Below, one piece after another: positions 8,501-17,022 of a stretch of DNA of 64,000 nucleotides. Position numbers and translations under genes: made by a program. The notes under the pieces are model-generated. The model was given only the letters and a program-made list of their open reading frames with translations. It was not told where the DNA came from and did not search any database. The stretch is from Pseudomonas svalbardensis (GTDB taxonomy: Bacteria > Pseudomonadota > Gammaproteobacteria > Pseudomonadales > Pseudomonadaceae). The stretch covers positions 2,987,501 to 3,051,500 of the forward strand of contig NZ_CP125619.1 in the NCBI RefSeq assembly GCF_030053115.1. The letters are read 5' to 3'. The number at the start of each line of letters is the position of its first letter. Position 1 is the first letter of the stretch.

Positions 8501-10474
8501 CAGGAAGACAACATTACGGTGGTCGGCGTCGGCGACATGGCCGGTGACGTGTTCGGTAACGGCTTGTTGATGTCCGACAAGCTGCAACTGGTCGCAGCGT
8601 TCAACCACCTGCACATCTTCATCGACCCGAACCCGGAGCCGGCCAACAGCTTCGCCGAGCGTCAGCGCCTGTTCGACCTGCCGCGTTCGGCCTGGTCGGA
8701 TTACGACACCAGCATCATGTCCGAAGGCGGCGGGATCTTCTCCCGTAGCGCGAAAAGCATCGCGATTTCCCCGCAGATGAAAGAGCGCTTCGACATTCAG
8801 GCTGACAAGCTGACCCCGACTGAACTGCTGAACGCCTTGCTCAAGGCACCGGTGGATCTGTTGTGGAACGGCGGTATCGGTACTTACGTCAAAGCCAGCA
8901 GCGAAAGCCACGCCGATGTCGGCGACAAGGCCAACGATGCACTGCGCGTGAACGGCAACGAACTGCGCTGCAAAGTCGTGGGCGAGGGCGGTAACCTCGG
9001 TATGACCCAGCTGGGTCGTGTCGAATTCGGCCTCAATGGCGGCGGTTCCAACACCGACTTCATCGACAACGCCGGTGGTGTGGACTGCTCCGACCACGAA
9101 GTAAACATCAAGATTCTGCTGAACGAAGTGGTTCATGCCGGTGACATGACCGACAAGCAACGTAACCAGTTGCTGGCGAGCATGACCGACGAAGTCGGAA
9201 ACCTGGTGCTTGGCAACAACTACAAGCAGACTCAGGCCCTGTCCCTGGCGGCCCGTCGTGCCTTGCCGCGGATTGCCGAATACAAGCGTCTGATGAACGA
9301 TCTCGAAGGCCGCGGCAAGCTGGATCGCGCCATCGAGTTCCTGCCGGCTGAAGAGGCGATCAACGAGCGCATCGCGGCGGGCCATGGCCTGACCCGTGCC
9401 GAGCTTTCGGTGCTGATCTCTTACAGCAAGATCGACCTCAAGGAAGCGCTGCTCAATTCCCAGGTGCCGGACGACGACTACCTGACACGCGACATGGAAA
9501 CCGCTTTCCCGCCGACCCTGGTGAGCAAGTTCTCCGACGCCATGCGCCGTCACCGTCTGAAGCGTGAGATCGTCAGCACCCAGATCGCGAACGATCTGGT
9601 CAACCACATGGGCATCACCTTCGTTCAACGACTGAAAGAGTCGACCGGCATGAGCCCGGCGAACGTGGCCGGTGCTTACGTGATCGTGCGTGACATCTTC
9701 CACCTCCCGCACTGGTTCCGGCAGATAGAGGCCCTGGACTACCAGGTTTCCGCTGACGTGCAACTGGAACTGATGGATGAGCTGATGCGTCTGGGCCGTC
9801 GCGCTACGCGCTGGTTCCTGCGCAGCCGTCGCAACGAGCAGAATGCTGCCCGTGACGTCGCGCACTTCGGTCCACATCTGGCCGCGCTGGGCCTCAAGCT
9901 CGACGAACTGCTGGAAGGCCCGACTCGCGAAGGCTGGCAGACCCGTTATCAGGCTTACGTTGCGGCTGGCGTTCCTGAGTTGCTGGCGCGCATGGTTGCA
10001 GGCACCACTCACCTGTACACCTTGCTGCCGATCATCGAAGCGTCCGACGTGACCGGTCAGAACGCAGCCGACGTGGCGAAGGCTTACTTCGCCGTGGGCA
10101 GCGCGCTGGACATCACCTGGTACCTGCAACAGATCAGCGCTCTGCCGGTTGAAAACAACTGGCAGGCCCTGGCCCGTGAAGCGTTCCGCGATGACGTCGA
10201 CTGGCAACAACGTGCGATCACCATCTCCGTCCTGCAACAGGGCGACGGCACCCAGGACGTGGAAACACGCCTGGAGCTGTGGATGGAAGAGCACGAAGGC
10301 ATGATCGAACGCTGGCGCGCCATGCTGGTAGAAATCCGTGCCGCCAGCGGCACTGATTACGCCATGTATGCGGTGGCCAACCGTGAGTTGCTGGATCTGG
10401 CGTTGAGCGGTCAAGCGGTAGTGCCAGTCACTGCCACTAGCACTGCCAGCGCTGAGTTGGAACCGGCGGCCTGA
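5567..10474 (+). CDS. gdhB: NAD-specific glutamate dehydrogenase (large, ~180 kDa type)
   Basis: It catalyses oxidative deamination of glutamate to 2-oxoglutarate with NAD and acts in amino-acid catabolism in the cytoplasm. The ATG at 5567 is preceded by GGAG at 5554-5557 and gives 1,635 residues, matching the roughly 1,600-residue length of the large bacterial GDH family; the frame runs 66 codons further upstream without a better site. The N-terminal regulatory half precedes a catalytic core with VGAKGGF (lysine near residue 853) and the dinucleotide-binding GVGDMAGDVFGNG segment, followed by GEGGNLGMTQLGR. The gene stands alone and ends in a strong terminator. The enzyme is known to be allosterically regulated in Pseudomonas. 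Confidence 0.97.
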   Translation: MAFFTAASKADFQHQLQAALAQHISEQALPQVALFAEQFFGIISLDELTQRRLSDLAGCTLSAWRLLERFDHAQPQVRVYNPDYERHGWQSTHTAVEVLHHDLPFLVDSVRTELNRRGYSIHTLQTTVLSVRRGSKGELLEILPKGTQGDDVLQESLMYLEIDRCANSAELNVLSKELEQVLGEVRVAVADFEPMKTKVQEILTGLDNSQFAVDPEEKAEIKSFLEWLVGNHFTFLGYEEFVVRDEADGGHIVYDQDSFLGLTKLLRTGLTYDDLRIEDYAVNYLREPTLLSFAKAAHPSRVHRPAYPDYVSIREIDADGNVIKECRFMGLYTSSVYGESVRVIPYIRRKVEEIERRSGFQAKAHLGKELAQVVEVLPRDDLFQTPVDELFATVMSIVQIQERNKIRVFLRKDPYGRFCYCLAYVPRDIYSTEVRQKIQQVLMDRLKASDCEFWTFFSESVLARVQLILRVDPKNRLDIDPVLLEKEVVQACRSWQDDYASLTVESFGEASGTNVLADFPKGFPAGYRERFAAHSAVVDMQHLLSLNEKNPLVMSFYQPLAQVSGQRMLHCKLYHADTPLALSDVLPILENLGLRVLGEFPYRLRHNSGREFWIHDFAFTAAEGLELDIQQLNDTLQDAFVHIVRGDAENDAFNRLVLTAGLPWRDVALLRAYARYMKQIRLGFDLGYIASTLNNHTDIARELTRLFKTRFYLARKLTSDDLEDKQQRLEHAILAALDDVQVLNEDRILRRYLDLIKATLRTNFYQTDAHGQNKSYFSFKFNPHQIPELPKPVPKFEIFVYSPRVEGVHLRFGNVARGGLRWSDREEDFRTEVLGLVKAQQVKNSVIVPVGAKGGFLPRRLPLGGSRDEIAAEGIACYRIFISGLLDITDNLKDGALVPPANVVRHDDDDPYLVVAADKGTATFSDIANGIAIDYGFWLGDAFASGGSAGYDHKKMGITAKGAWVGVQRHFRERGINVQEDNITVVGVGDMAGDVFGNGLLMSDKLQLVAAFNHLHIFIDPNPEPANSFAERQRLFDLPRSAWSDYDTSIMSEGGGIFSRSAKSIAISPQMKERFDIQADKLTPTELLNALLKAPVDLLWNGGIGTYVKASSESHADVGDKANDALRVNGNELRCKVVGEGGNLGMTQLGRVEFGLNGGGSNTDFIDNAGGVDCSDHEVNIKILLNEVVHAGDMTDKQRNQLLASMTDEVGNLVLGNNYKQTQALSLAARRALPRIAEYKRLMNDLEGRGKLDRAIEFLPAEEAINERIAAGHGLTRAELSVLISYSKIDLKEALLNSQVPDDDYLTRDMETAFPPTLVSKFSDAMRRHRLKREIVSTQIANDLVNHMGITFVQRLKESTGMSPANVAGAYVIVRDIFHLPHWFRQIEALDYQVSADVQLELMDELMRLGRRATRWFLRSRRNEQNAARDVAHFGPHLAALGLKLDELLEGPTREGWQTRYQAYVAAGVPELLARMVAGTTHLYTLLPIIEASDVTGQNAADVAKAYFAVGSALDITWYLQQISALPVENNWQALAREAFRDDVDWQQRAITISVLQQGDGTQDVETRLELWMEEHEGMIERWRAMLVEIRAASGTDYAMYAVANRELLDLALSGQAVVPVTATSTASAELEPAA

Positions 10475-10490
10475 TCAGGCGCTGAATGAA

Positions 10491-10524
10491 AAAGCCCCGT
10501 CTCGAAAGAGGCGGGGCTTTTTTT
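10491..10524 (+). terminator. Rho-independent terminator of gdhB
   Basis: AAAGCCCCG-T-CTC, GAAA tetraloop, then GAG-G-CGGGGCTTT followed by a T run. It begins 16 bp after the gdhB stop. Confidence 0.93.
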
Positions 10525-10558
10525 GCCTGAAGGTTTTGTACCGTCTGGTCGGGCCCCA

Positions 10559-10631
10559 TCGCGAGCAGGCTCGCTCCCACATTGGTTTTGCGTCGTACAT
10601 AGAACTAATGTGGGAGCGAGCCTGCTCGCGA
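10559..10631. repeat. REP hairpin, copy 2
   Basis: Exact 25-bp inverted arms at 10559-10583 and 10607-10631 with the core GTGGGAGCGAGCCTGCTCGC. It lies between the gdhB terminator and the convergent lipoprotein gene. Confidence 0.9.
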
Positions 10632-10645
10632 AGGAGCCATCAACC

Positions 10646-11356
10646 TCAATACAACTTTGTGCCTATATTATTATCGATCATCGACACTTTAGCTGTCGGC
10701 CTGGTCAATAAATTACTGAGCGACTGGTCAAACTTCTGCAAGGCCCGAACTTGCACATTCTGTTGTTCGTTAATGTCGGCAACTATCTCTTCGCTGCGTT
10801 TATAGTCCGCCCATACCGGGCTCAGTTCTTTAGCGTCATGCCCTTGTGCAGTGCCGATGTAGTTCAAGTTGGTATCGTAGAACGCTGCGCTGACATTCGC
10901 GCTGATATCCGAACTGCGCGACGTCATCAGTTGACTGCGCGTGTCGACGACGGCAACCACGTCCGGTTTAGCGGCCCTGAGACTTTGCATGTCCGGGTAC
11001 ACCGTCACCGATCCAAATTGACGTTGCAAGGACGCCTTGACCCAGTCCACCGCCAGGTCGGGTTTTGAGGTGGCGACGTAGGCATCGTGGATCGGCTGCA
11101 CCAGCAGGCTTTGGCCGAAACCGGTGCCGGCGTTGGCCTGGTAATCCTGAAGGTAGGCGCGGTTGGTCTGAGTGTTGCGGCTGTAGACGATGCCCAGGGA
11201 CACGTTGCTGCCATTGGCGACACGCGTGGCACTGCTGCGGCCGACCGGCTCGGTGAAGATGCCGTCGAGCGAAGAAACAGCCTTTGGTGCAGTGGGTATT
11301 GAACAGCCCGTTAAAAGAATCGTCATCGTCATGGTGCTGACAAGTGCAAGTTTCAT
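10646..11356 (-). CDS. putative lipoprotein of unknown family
   Basis: The protein has 236 residues from ATG 11356. This start was chosen because it directly yields a lipoprotein signal peptide ending LLTG-C (cysteine about residue 18); the frame continues upstream without a ribosome site. The mature part is polar with no further membrane spans. It contains VVAVVDTRSQLM and a C-terminal heptad-like segment (ADINEQQNVQVRALQKFDQ) that may form a coiled coil. Export to the periplasmic face of the outer membrane is likely. I do not recognise the family. Confidence 0.8.
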   Translation of the reverse strand: MKLALVSTMTMTILLTGCSIPTAPKAVSSLDGIFTEPVGRSSATRVANGSNVSLGIVYSRNTQTNRAYLQDYQANAGTGFGQSLLVQPIHDAYVATSKPDLAVDWVKASLQRQFGSVTVYPDMQSLRAAKPDVVAVVDTRSQLMTSRSSDISANVSAAFYDTNLNYIGTAQGHDAKELSPVWADYKRSEEIVADINEQQNVQVRALQKFDQSLSNLLTRPTAKVSMIDNNIGTKLY

Positions 11357-11524
11357 GGTGTTTCTCCCGTGAAACAACTTGAATCGGAAAGTTAATAGGC
11401 CGGACACAGTCGGCGGAGATTCCAGACTAAACCTGTCGTCACTGAATGAAATGGCCAATCACCGCACTTGTCAGGTGGCTACTAGTTTTGTTTGGTTTAA
11501 AAGGCCCTGGTTAATTGCGCCGGG

Positions 11525-11557
11525 AAATAAAAAGGCCCGAATGCTTAATTCGGGCCT
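11525..11557 (-). terminator. Rho-independent terminator of the cupin gene
   Basis: Read on the minus strand: the perfect 10-bp stem AGGCCCGAAT/ATTCGGGCCT (11548-11557 and 11533-11542), a 5-nt loop and then TTTTATTT. It starts about 27 bp after the cupin stop codon. Confidence 0.9.
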
Positions 11558-11584
11558 GATTATTTATGGCTGGCGCAACAGCTA

Positions 11585-12001
11585 TCAGTTTTCCAAAGGG
11601 ATCAATACTTTTTCGTCGGGCGCTAACACCATAAACACCAACAGTTTGGCGGGTTTAGTGGTACTGGCATTTTTCGAGACCAAATGCTCCGAACCGGCCG
11701 GTTCGTACCAGTATTCACCGGCCTTGTAAGTGATCGCCTTTTCACCTTTGACCTGGGAGATGATTTCTCCCGAAATGACGTAAGCCATGGCCGTGCCCTC
11801 GTGCTTGTGGGCGATGGACGACTGGCCGGGCAGATAGTCGACCTCGATCATCAGCGCTTTTTTATTGGGCACGTTTTTCAACATCTGGTCCTGCAACACG
11901 GTGACCTTTTCCGAAGGGGCGGCTTCATGAGCGAATGCCGTGGCGGAAAAGGTCAGGGCCAGGGCGGCGAGGGGCGCAGCACAGTAGCGGAAGGCGTTCA
12001 T
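11585..12001 (-). CDS. secreted single-domain cupin protein
   Basis: The protein has 138 residues. A signal peptide ends near AFA-HEA (cleavage about residue 24). Cupin motif 1 reads G-x5-HKH, but the usual glutamate ligand is not in place (EGTAM follows the histidines). Motif 2 is GEYWYEPAGSEHLVSKN, with the conserved Pro, Gly and His. The barrel could still bind metal through three histidines. It is a monocistronic minus-strand gene with its own terminator. Its substrate is unknown; periplasmic cupins of this type are often annotated only by fold. Confidence 0.85.
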   Translation of the reverse strand: MNAFRYCAAPLAALALTFSATAFAHEAAPSEKVTVLQDQMLKNVPNKKALMIEVDYLPGQSSIAHKHEGTAMAYVISGEIISQVKGEKAITYKAGEYWYEPAGSEHLVSKNASTTKPAKLLVFMVLAPDEKVLIPLEN

Positions 12002-12190
12002 GGGTTATCACCTGCTGTGGTTAGTGTCAGGCACCACAGTAAGTCTCGGTCAATGCCAATCAAACAGCCAATTTTCGTGAAGGCGAGGGGACCAATCATG
12101 CGCGTTGAAAAAACAAGATCGCCGCCTCCAGCCACTTCTGCAGGGGTACCCATAGCCCTGTAGGAGTGGCCGAAGGCGGCGACCTAATTT

Positions 12191-12484
12191 TTAAACGATA
12201 GGAAAGCTGTTGAAATCGACGGCGTTGGCCAGGCGGCTGTCGATCAGGCCGATAAAGCCTTGTACTTCAGGGCAGTTGAAATGCATTTGCATGGCCGCTT
12301 CCGATTGCCAGCGGGCGCTGACAGTCCAGCGGTTGTCGTCCTCGGGGCAGCGGTCGACCATATAGGAATCGCAGCCCGGTAGTTCGCGCAGGGTGTCGAC
12401 AATCTTTTGCAGTTGCTTGCCCAGTTCGTCCGAGCGGCCGGCAGCGGCCTGCACCTTAACGGTATTGATCACTTCGTTGGACAT
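12191..12484 (-). CDS. ABM-domain (YgiN-like) monooxygenase or dimeric ferredoxin-fold protein
   Basis: The protein has 97 residues. The antibiotic-biosynthesis-monooxygenase fold is indicated by the N-terminal strand INTVKVQAAAGR, the helix ELGKQLQKIVDTL, the strand SYMVDRCPEDDNRWTVSARW and the SEAAMQMHF segment. Members act on quinones, haem or other aromatics, or have no known substrate. It lies 123 bp downstream of the MocR regulator gene on the same strand and may belong to that regulator's target set together with the divergent AhpD-like gene. Confidence 0.82.
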   Translation of the reverse strand: MSNEVINTVKVQAAAGRSDELGKQLQKIVDTLRELPGCDSYMVDRCPEDDNRWTVSARWQSEAAMQMHFNCPEVQGFIGLIDSRLANAVDFNSFPIV

Positions 12485-12607
12485 TGCTCACACTCCTGAA
12501 TCAGGCCGGACGAATCCTGCTCATTGAGGGATAACGCTTATGCAGGATAGGCCTGCATCCCCGGACCACCAATAGCCAATCACGGGATAAAAACGCAGAC
12601 CAATCTG

Positions 12608-14041
12608 TCAGGCGACCTGCTGCAAAATGTCCCGCAGGCGGTCCAGGGCGATGTCGATGTCCAGGGTTTCAATGGCGCCAAAACCCAGGAAAAGCCCGGC
12701 CTGCGGCGCTTGCTGGTAGAAAAAACTACTGATGGGGTAGAGCCCGACTTCGACTTTTTTTGCCAATTCGATCACCAATGGAATATCGATAGACACTTTG
12801 CACATAACCACCATGTGGAACCCGGCGGTGGTCGGGACAGCCTCTAGCCACGGTGACAGATCGCCAGCCATGCGCTCGAGGATCCGCTCACGACGCCCGG
12901 CATAGATCGCATGGCAGCGCCGAATGTGCTTGAGCAGACAGCCTTCGGCGATGAACTTGGCCAGCGCCCATTGGGGCAGGGTGGAGGTGTGCAGATCGGT
13001 GAGTTGCTTGGCGCGAATGACCGCGTCGAGAATCGCTGGCGGCAGGATTGCATAACCCAGGCGCAGCTCCGGTAGCAGAGTTTTCGAAAAGGTCCCGACG
13101 TAGGCGACAATGCCGCGTTCGTCCATGTTTTGCAGCGAGTCGGTGGGCCGGCCTTCGTAGCGGAATTCGCTGTCGTAATCGTCCTCGATGATGATCGCGC
13201 CCAACTCATGAGCCCGCTCCAGCAGCGCCACCCGGCGCGCTTGGCTCATTGGCATGCCGAGCGGGAACTGGTGGGACGGCGTGACGTAGATCAGCCGGGT
13301 GCCAAGGGGGATTTTGTCCACCTGAATGCCTTCCGCATCCACCGGGACGCCGATCACCGTGGCGCCGTGGGTACCGAACAACAGGCGTGCGGGCGGATAG
13401 CCGGGGTCTTCCATGGCGACAATGCTGCCAGGACGCGTGAGCACCCGGGAGATCAAGTCCAGCGCCTGTTGCGCGCCGTTGCACACCACAACGTCTTCGT
13501 CCTGGCAATTGACCCCGCGGGAAAACGCGATGTGCCGGGCGATCGCATTACGCAGCGCCGGCAGGCCTTCGGGCATGCTGTAGAAGCCCTTGGACGCAGC
13601 GATTTGGCGCAAGGCGTGAGCGGTGCAGCGCCGCCAGTCATCCTGGGGGAACTGGCCCTTGCTGGTGGCGCCGCCGATGAAGTCGTAGCGCAACGAGCCT
13701 TCCAGCGTTGGATGGCGCAGGAACACCGGCAGGTTGCGCCAGGACTCGATGACCTCGGCACTGGCCAACTCCGAATGACTCTGTTTACGGGTGGTTTTCG
13801 CCGGTCGGGCGTTGACGTAGGTGCCTTTGCCGATGACCCCGGTGAGGAAGTTTTCGTAGGTCAGCTGCGTGTAGGTGTCGGAAATGGTCTTGCGGGAAAT
13901 GCCCAGTTGTTCAGCCAGCAAACGACTGGGCGGTAGCTGCGTTCCGGCTGCCAGACGACCGGATTCGATGGCGCTGCGCAGTTGGTTATACAACTGGCCT
14001 GCCAGGTCCTTGCGGCCGTTTATGACAACGTGAAGTTCCAT
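12608..14041 (-). CDS. MocR-family (GntR-aminotransferase) transcriptional regulator
   Basis: The protein has 477 residues. The N-terminal GntR winged helix (about 1-75) contains LAEQLGISRKTISDTYTQL. A linker is followed by a class I aminotransferase-like domain with the PLP-lysine motif TFSKTLLPE (Lys near residue 320), YVTPSHQFPLG and DDYDSEFRYEGRP. MocR proteins bind PLP or related amines and usually control a divergent neighbour. Here the divergent gene encodes an AhpD-like protein 207 bp away, and the ABM-domain gene lies downstream. The ligand is unknown; GABA, taurine and pyridoxal regulators share this architecture. Confidence 0.93.
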   Translation of the reverse strand: MELHVVINGRKDLAGQLYNQLRSAIESGRLAAGTQLPPSRLLAEQLGISRKTISDTYTQLTYENFLTGVIGKGTYVNARPAKTTRKQSHSELASAEVIESWRNLPVFLRHPTLEGSLRYDFIGGATSKGQFPQDDWRRCTAHALRQIAASKGFYSMPEGLPALRNAIARHIAFSRGVNCQDEDVVVCNGAQQALDLISRVLTRPGSIVAMEDPGYPPARLLFGTHGATVIGVPVDAEGIQVDKIPLGTRLIYVTPSHQFPLGMPMSQARRVALLERAHELGAIIIEDDYDSEFRYEGRPTDSLQNMDERGIVAYVGTFSKTLLPELRLGYAILPPAILDAVIRAKQLTDLHTSTLPQWALAKFIAEGCLLKHIRRCHAIYAGRRERILERMAGDLSPWLEAVPTTAGFHMVVMCKVSIDIPLVIELAKKVEVGLYPISSFFYQQAPQAGLFLGFGAIETLDIDIALDRLRDILQQVA

Positions 14042-14248
14042 ACCGGCGAGGCTCCTGGGGCGATTGAGGCGCGTGTGCGTCGGGCCAGATTACCCGCATG
14101 AGCGCCTGCGAAAAAGTTGCGTGGGCGAAAAACCTCCGATTGGTCTGGTGCCTGAGTGGTCCACGGGTATTTCGCAGAATTGGATCTGTAACGCCCGCGT
14201 ATCAACGCCTACCTTGGGAGGCACACATTTGATCCACGAGGTCACTCC

Positions 14249-14689
14249 ATGAACGCCCGCCTGGATTACTACAGCGCATCGCCCAAAGCGATGAAAGCGA
14301 TGATTGCCATGGAGGCGTTGACCAGCAACCTCAGCATCGAGCCGGCCTTGCTGCACTTGATCAAGATCCGTGCGTCGCAACTCAATGGCTGCGCTTTTTG
14401 CACCGACATGCACTCGGTGGATGCCCGGCGACTCGGCGAGACTGACCGTCGTTTGTATTCGATCGTGGTCTGGCGCGACAGCGGCTTCTTCAATGCGCGA
14501 GAACGCGCGGCGCTGGCCTGGACCGAAGCCGTCACCTTGCTCTCTGAAAACCATGTGCCGGACGAGGTCTACGCGCAGGCCCGGGAGCAGTTCAACGAAG
14601 GCGAGATGGTCGACCTGACCATCGCCGTCACCACGATCAACAGCTGGAATCGCCTGGCGGTGAGTTTTCGGCAAACTCCTGGCGGCTGA
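14249..14689 (+). CDS. AhpD-like carboxymuconolactone-decarboxylase family protein
   Basis: The protein has 146 residues. The alkylhydroperoxidase D core is visible: KIRASQLNGCAFCTDMH with C48-x2-C51 and H55, the redox pair plus histidine of AhpD-type peroxidases. The downstream helix VTTINSWNRLAVSF is also typical. It probably reduces a peroxide or acts on a related small molecule in the cytoplasm. It is divergent from the MocR regulator gene, which suggests that it is the regulator's main target. It is not followed by an operon partner in the same orientation within 85 bp. Confidence 0.88.
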   Translation: MNARLDYYSASPKAMKAMIAMEALTSNLSIEPALLHLIKIRASQLNGCAFCTDMHSVDARRLGETDRRLYSIVVWRDSGFFNARERAALAWTEAVTLLSENHVPDEVYAQAREQFNEGEMVDLTIAVTTINSWNRLAVSFRQTPGG

Positions 14690-14776
14690 ATCGATTTTCC
14701 GCCCCGAATGTCACATCAGGTTCATAAACGCTGCGCAGGATGAGGCTTTCAAGGACAGATCGACAGGGAGTCAGCG

Positions 14777-15769
14777 ATGCCATTTATGGAAACCACGGAT
14801 CGTCAGCAAGTTGCCGAGTACCGCTCGCCCGTAGAAAAAACCTCATCCTGGCGCGCACTGGCGGCAGGGATCGATCCGGTACTGGCGCAGTCTTTTCGGG
14901 TCAGTGCCCGTTGCGGCTGTTTCATGCAAGCGGCCCGCAGTCTCAACATCAAGGCCACCCAGCTGCGCAAACACTTGGCGCAGCTCGAAGCGCAACTGCA
15001 GTGTTCGCTATTCAGCCACTCAGAGAATGGCGTTGCCCTCAGTCGTGAAGGATTGCAGCTGCAATCGCAGTTGATTGCCCTGGCCCACGAGCGCGACTTG
15101 CCGGTGATCGAACAGCCGTTGATTCGCCTGGCCGTCGCCGAATCGGTCCTGCATGACATTCTCGGTCGCGATCTGGTGGCCTTGTTGCGGCGCAATGCCA
15201 GCGTGCGTCTGGACATCATCACCCTGGACAGCGAACTGTCCCTGCAAGCGGTCAGTTCCGATGTGGTGCTGTGGCTGTCCGGCACCGATTCACCGCTGCC
15301 AGGCCCGAGTTTTGCGGTCAGCGAGCCCCGGCGTCTGGCGCGGCTCGACTACTTGCCCCACATCGCCAAACGTTATTCACGGGTCGCGTCGCGGCCAGGC
15401 AGCCTCGACGACTTGACGGATTTCCTGCTGGTGCAATGGCAGCATGACCGTCAGGTCGACTGTTTTCGGCCGTGGAATACCCTCGTGGACCAGCGCCTGG
15501 CCGGAGTGGTGCAGTTGCATTCCTATGAGCTGATGCTGGAGATGATCCGTTGCAGCGCCTGCATTGGCCTGCTGCCCGGATACATCAGCCGCTTCGACCG
15601 GGGCCTGATTGAATTGCCGGGGCTGTTCAGTCAACCGATGCAGCGCCAGGTATGGATGGCGGTCAATGCCGAGTCCGAGGGGCAATCGCAGGTGCAGATG
15701 ATCGTCGAGCTGATCCAGAACACCTTCGAAGAGCGGCGGGAGTGGTTCGAACAACCTACGGCGGTATAG
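14777..15769 (+). CDS. LysR-family transcriptional regulator
   Basis: The protein has 330 residues from ATG 14777 with GGGAG 6 bp upstream; an ATG at 14786 is possible. The winged helix begins late (about residues 36-95: FMQAARSLNIKATQLRKHLAQLE), so there is an N-terminal extension of about 35 residues compared with most LysR proteins. The LysR effector-binding domain follows and ends with the typical IELIQNTFEERREWFE-like tail. No divergent target is adjacent: the neighbours are the AhpD-like gene upstream and a GNAT gene downstream on the same strand. The effector is unknown. Confidence 0.85.
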   Translation: MPFMETTDRQQVAEYRSPVEKTSSWRALAAGIDPVLAQSFRVSARCGCFMQAARSLNIKATQLRKHLAQLEAQLQCSLFSHSENGVALSREGLQLQSQLIALAHERDLPVIEQPLIRLAVAESVLHDILGRDLVALLRRNASVRLDIITLDSELSLQAVSSDVVLWLSGTDSPLPGPSFAVSEPRRLARLDYLPHIAKRYSRVASRPGSLDDLTDFLLVQWQHDRQVDCFRPWNTLVDQRLAGVVQLHSYELMLEMIRCSACIGLLPGYISRFDRGLIELPGLFSQPMQRQVWMAVNAESEGQSQVQMIVELIQNTFEERREWFEQPTAV

Positions 15770-15806
15770 AGTGGGCGGCCATGTCTGTATCAAGGATGAA
15801 TCACCC

Positions 15807-16328
15807 ATGCCCGCCACTGACGCTGTCATTTCCCTTGAACGGTTCAACGAATCCCACATCGACGGCATTACCGCGCTCTACAACGACACGGCCATTACCC
15901 GTCAGGTGCTGCAAATGCCGTTTCAGTCCGCGGAAGTCTGGCGCAAACGCCTGGCGCCGGACAACGAGCGTGTGGTGCAACTGGTGGCGCTGCATAAAGG
16001 GACGGTCATCGGCAATATTGGCCTGGAACAGTTTTCACGGATCCGCCGCAGCCATGCCGGCAATCTCGGCATGGGCGTCGCGGTGGCCTGGCAGGGCAAG
16101 GGCGTTGGCTCGAAGTTGTTGGCAGCGGCGCTGGACATCGCCGACAACTGGATGAACCTGCAACGGCTCGAACTTTCGGTCTACGCCGACAACGAAGCCG
16201 CCATCGGCCTGTATCGCAAGTTCGGCTTCGACACCGAAGGGCTGTTTCGCGACTACGCCGTGCGTGATGGCGGATGGGTCGATGCCTTGAGCATGGCGCG
16301 CCTGCGTCGCACACCCAAGGCCGGTTGA
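15807..16328 (+). CDS. GNAT-family N-acetyltransferase
   Basis: The protein has 173 residues from ATG 15807, which has AAGGA at 15792-15796; an upstream GTG at 15771 lacks a ribosome site. The acetyl-CoA loop is GMGVAVAWQGKGVGSKL (the Q-x2-G-x-G type motif), followed by LELSVYADNEAAIGLYRKFGF, as in RimJ/RimL-like and small-molecule acetyltransferases. The C-terminus (RDYAVRDGGWVDALSMARL) is typical of YhhY/SpeG-like members. The substrate cannot be told. It starts 37 bp after the LysR gene and converges on the racemase gene with a 1-bp gap. Confidence 0.9.
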   Translation: MPATDAVISLERFNESHIDGITALYNDTAITRQVLQMPFQSAEVWRKRLAPDNERVVQLVALHKGTVIGNIGLEQFSRIRRSHAGNLGMGVAVAWQGKGVGSKLLAAALDIADNWMNLQRLELSVYADNEAAIGLYRKFGFDTEGLFRDYAVRDGGWVDALSMARLRRTPKAG

Positions 16329-16329
16329 G

Positions 16330-17022
16330 TCACTCGCCCAACGCGAACGCCACCGCCGCCTGCGCATGCAGTTCGGTGGTGTCGAGCAAGGGCAGGGCGC
16401 TATGCTCGGGTTTGATCAGCAGGCCGATTTCCGTGCAACCGAGGATGATTGCCTGGGCGCCACGTCGGGTCAGTGATTCGATGACCTGCTGATACACCTT
16501 GCGTGACGCCTCGCTGACCACCCCGACGCACAACTCGTCATAGATGATCCGGTGAACGGCCTGACGTTCATCGGCCTCCGGCACCAGTACGGTCAGGCCC
16601 ATTGAAGTCAGGCGCTCCTTGAGAAAATCCTGCTCCATGGTGAACGCTGTGCCGAGCAATCCAATCTTCAGCGCACCAGCCTCGATGGCAGCTTGACCCG
16701 CCGGGTCGGCGATGTGCAGAAATGGAATACTGATCGCTGCCTGAATCTGCCCGGCCACTTTGTGCATAGTGTTGGTGCACAACACCACGCAATCGGCACC
16801 ACCGGCCTGCAACCGCTTCGCCGCATCCACCAGAATCGCCGCCGCATCGTCCCAGCGCCCGGCATGCTGGGCCTGTTCGACAGGGCCAAAGTCGACGCTG
16901 TACATTAGCAATTTCGCCGAACGCAACGGCCCGAGCCGGTCGCGCACCTGCTGATTGATGAGACGGTAATACTCGGCGCTGGACTCCCAGCTCATGCCGC
17001 CGATAAGGCCGATGGTGCGCAT
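16330..17022 (-). CDS. aspartate/glutamate racemase family protein
   Basis: The protein has 230 residues. The N-terminal motif IGLIGGMSWESSAEYY and the two catalytic cysteines, C82 in LCTNTMH and C196 in GCTEIGLL, match the Asp/Glu/hydantoin racemase superfamily, YgeA subgroup. It likely interconverts L- and D-forms of an acidic or broad-range amino acid in the cytoplasm. It is a single minus-strand gene, convergent with the GNAT gene. Confidence 0.92.
   Translation of the reverse strand: MRTIGLIGGMSWESSAEYYRLINQQVRDRLGPLRSAKLLMYSVDFGPVEQAQHAGRWDDAAAILVDAAKRLQAGGADCVVLCTNTMHKVAGQIQAAISIPFLHIADPAGQAAIEAGALKIGLLGTAFTMEQDFLKERLTSMGLTVLVPEADERQAVHRIIYDELCVGVVSEASRKVYQQVIESLTRRGAQAIILGCTEIGLLIKPEHSALPLLDTTELHAQAAVAFALGE

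Noticed and set aside
8099..10414. 771-residue minus-strand frame inside gdhB
   Set aside because: Same antisense artefact of GC-rich codon usage.
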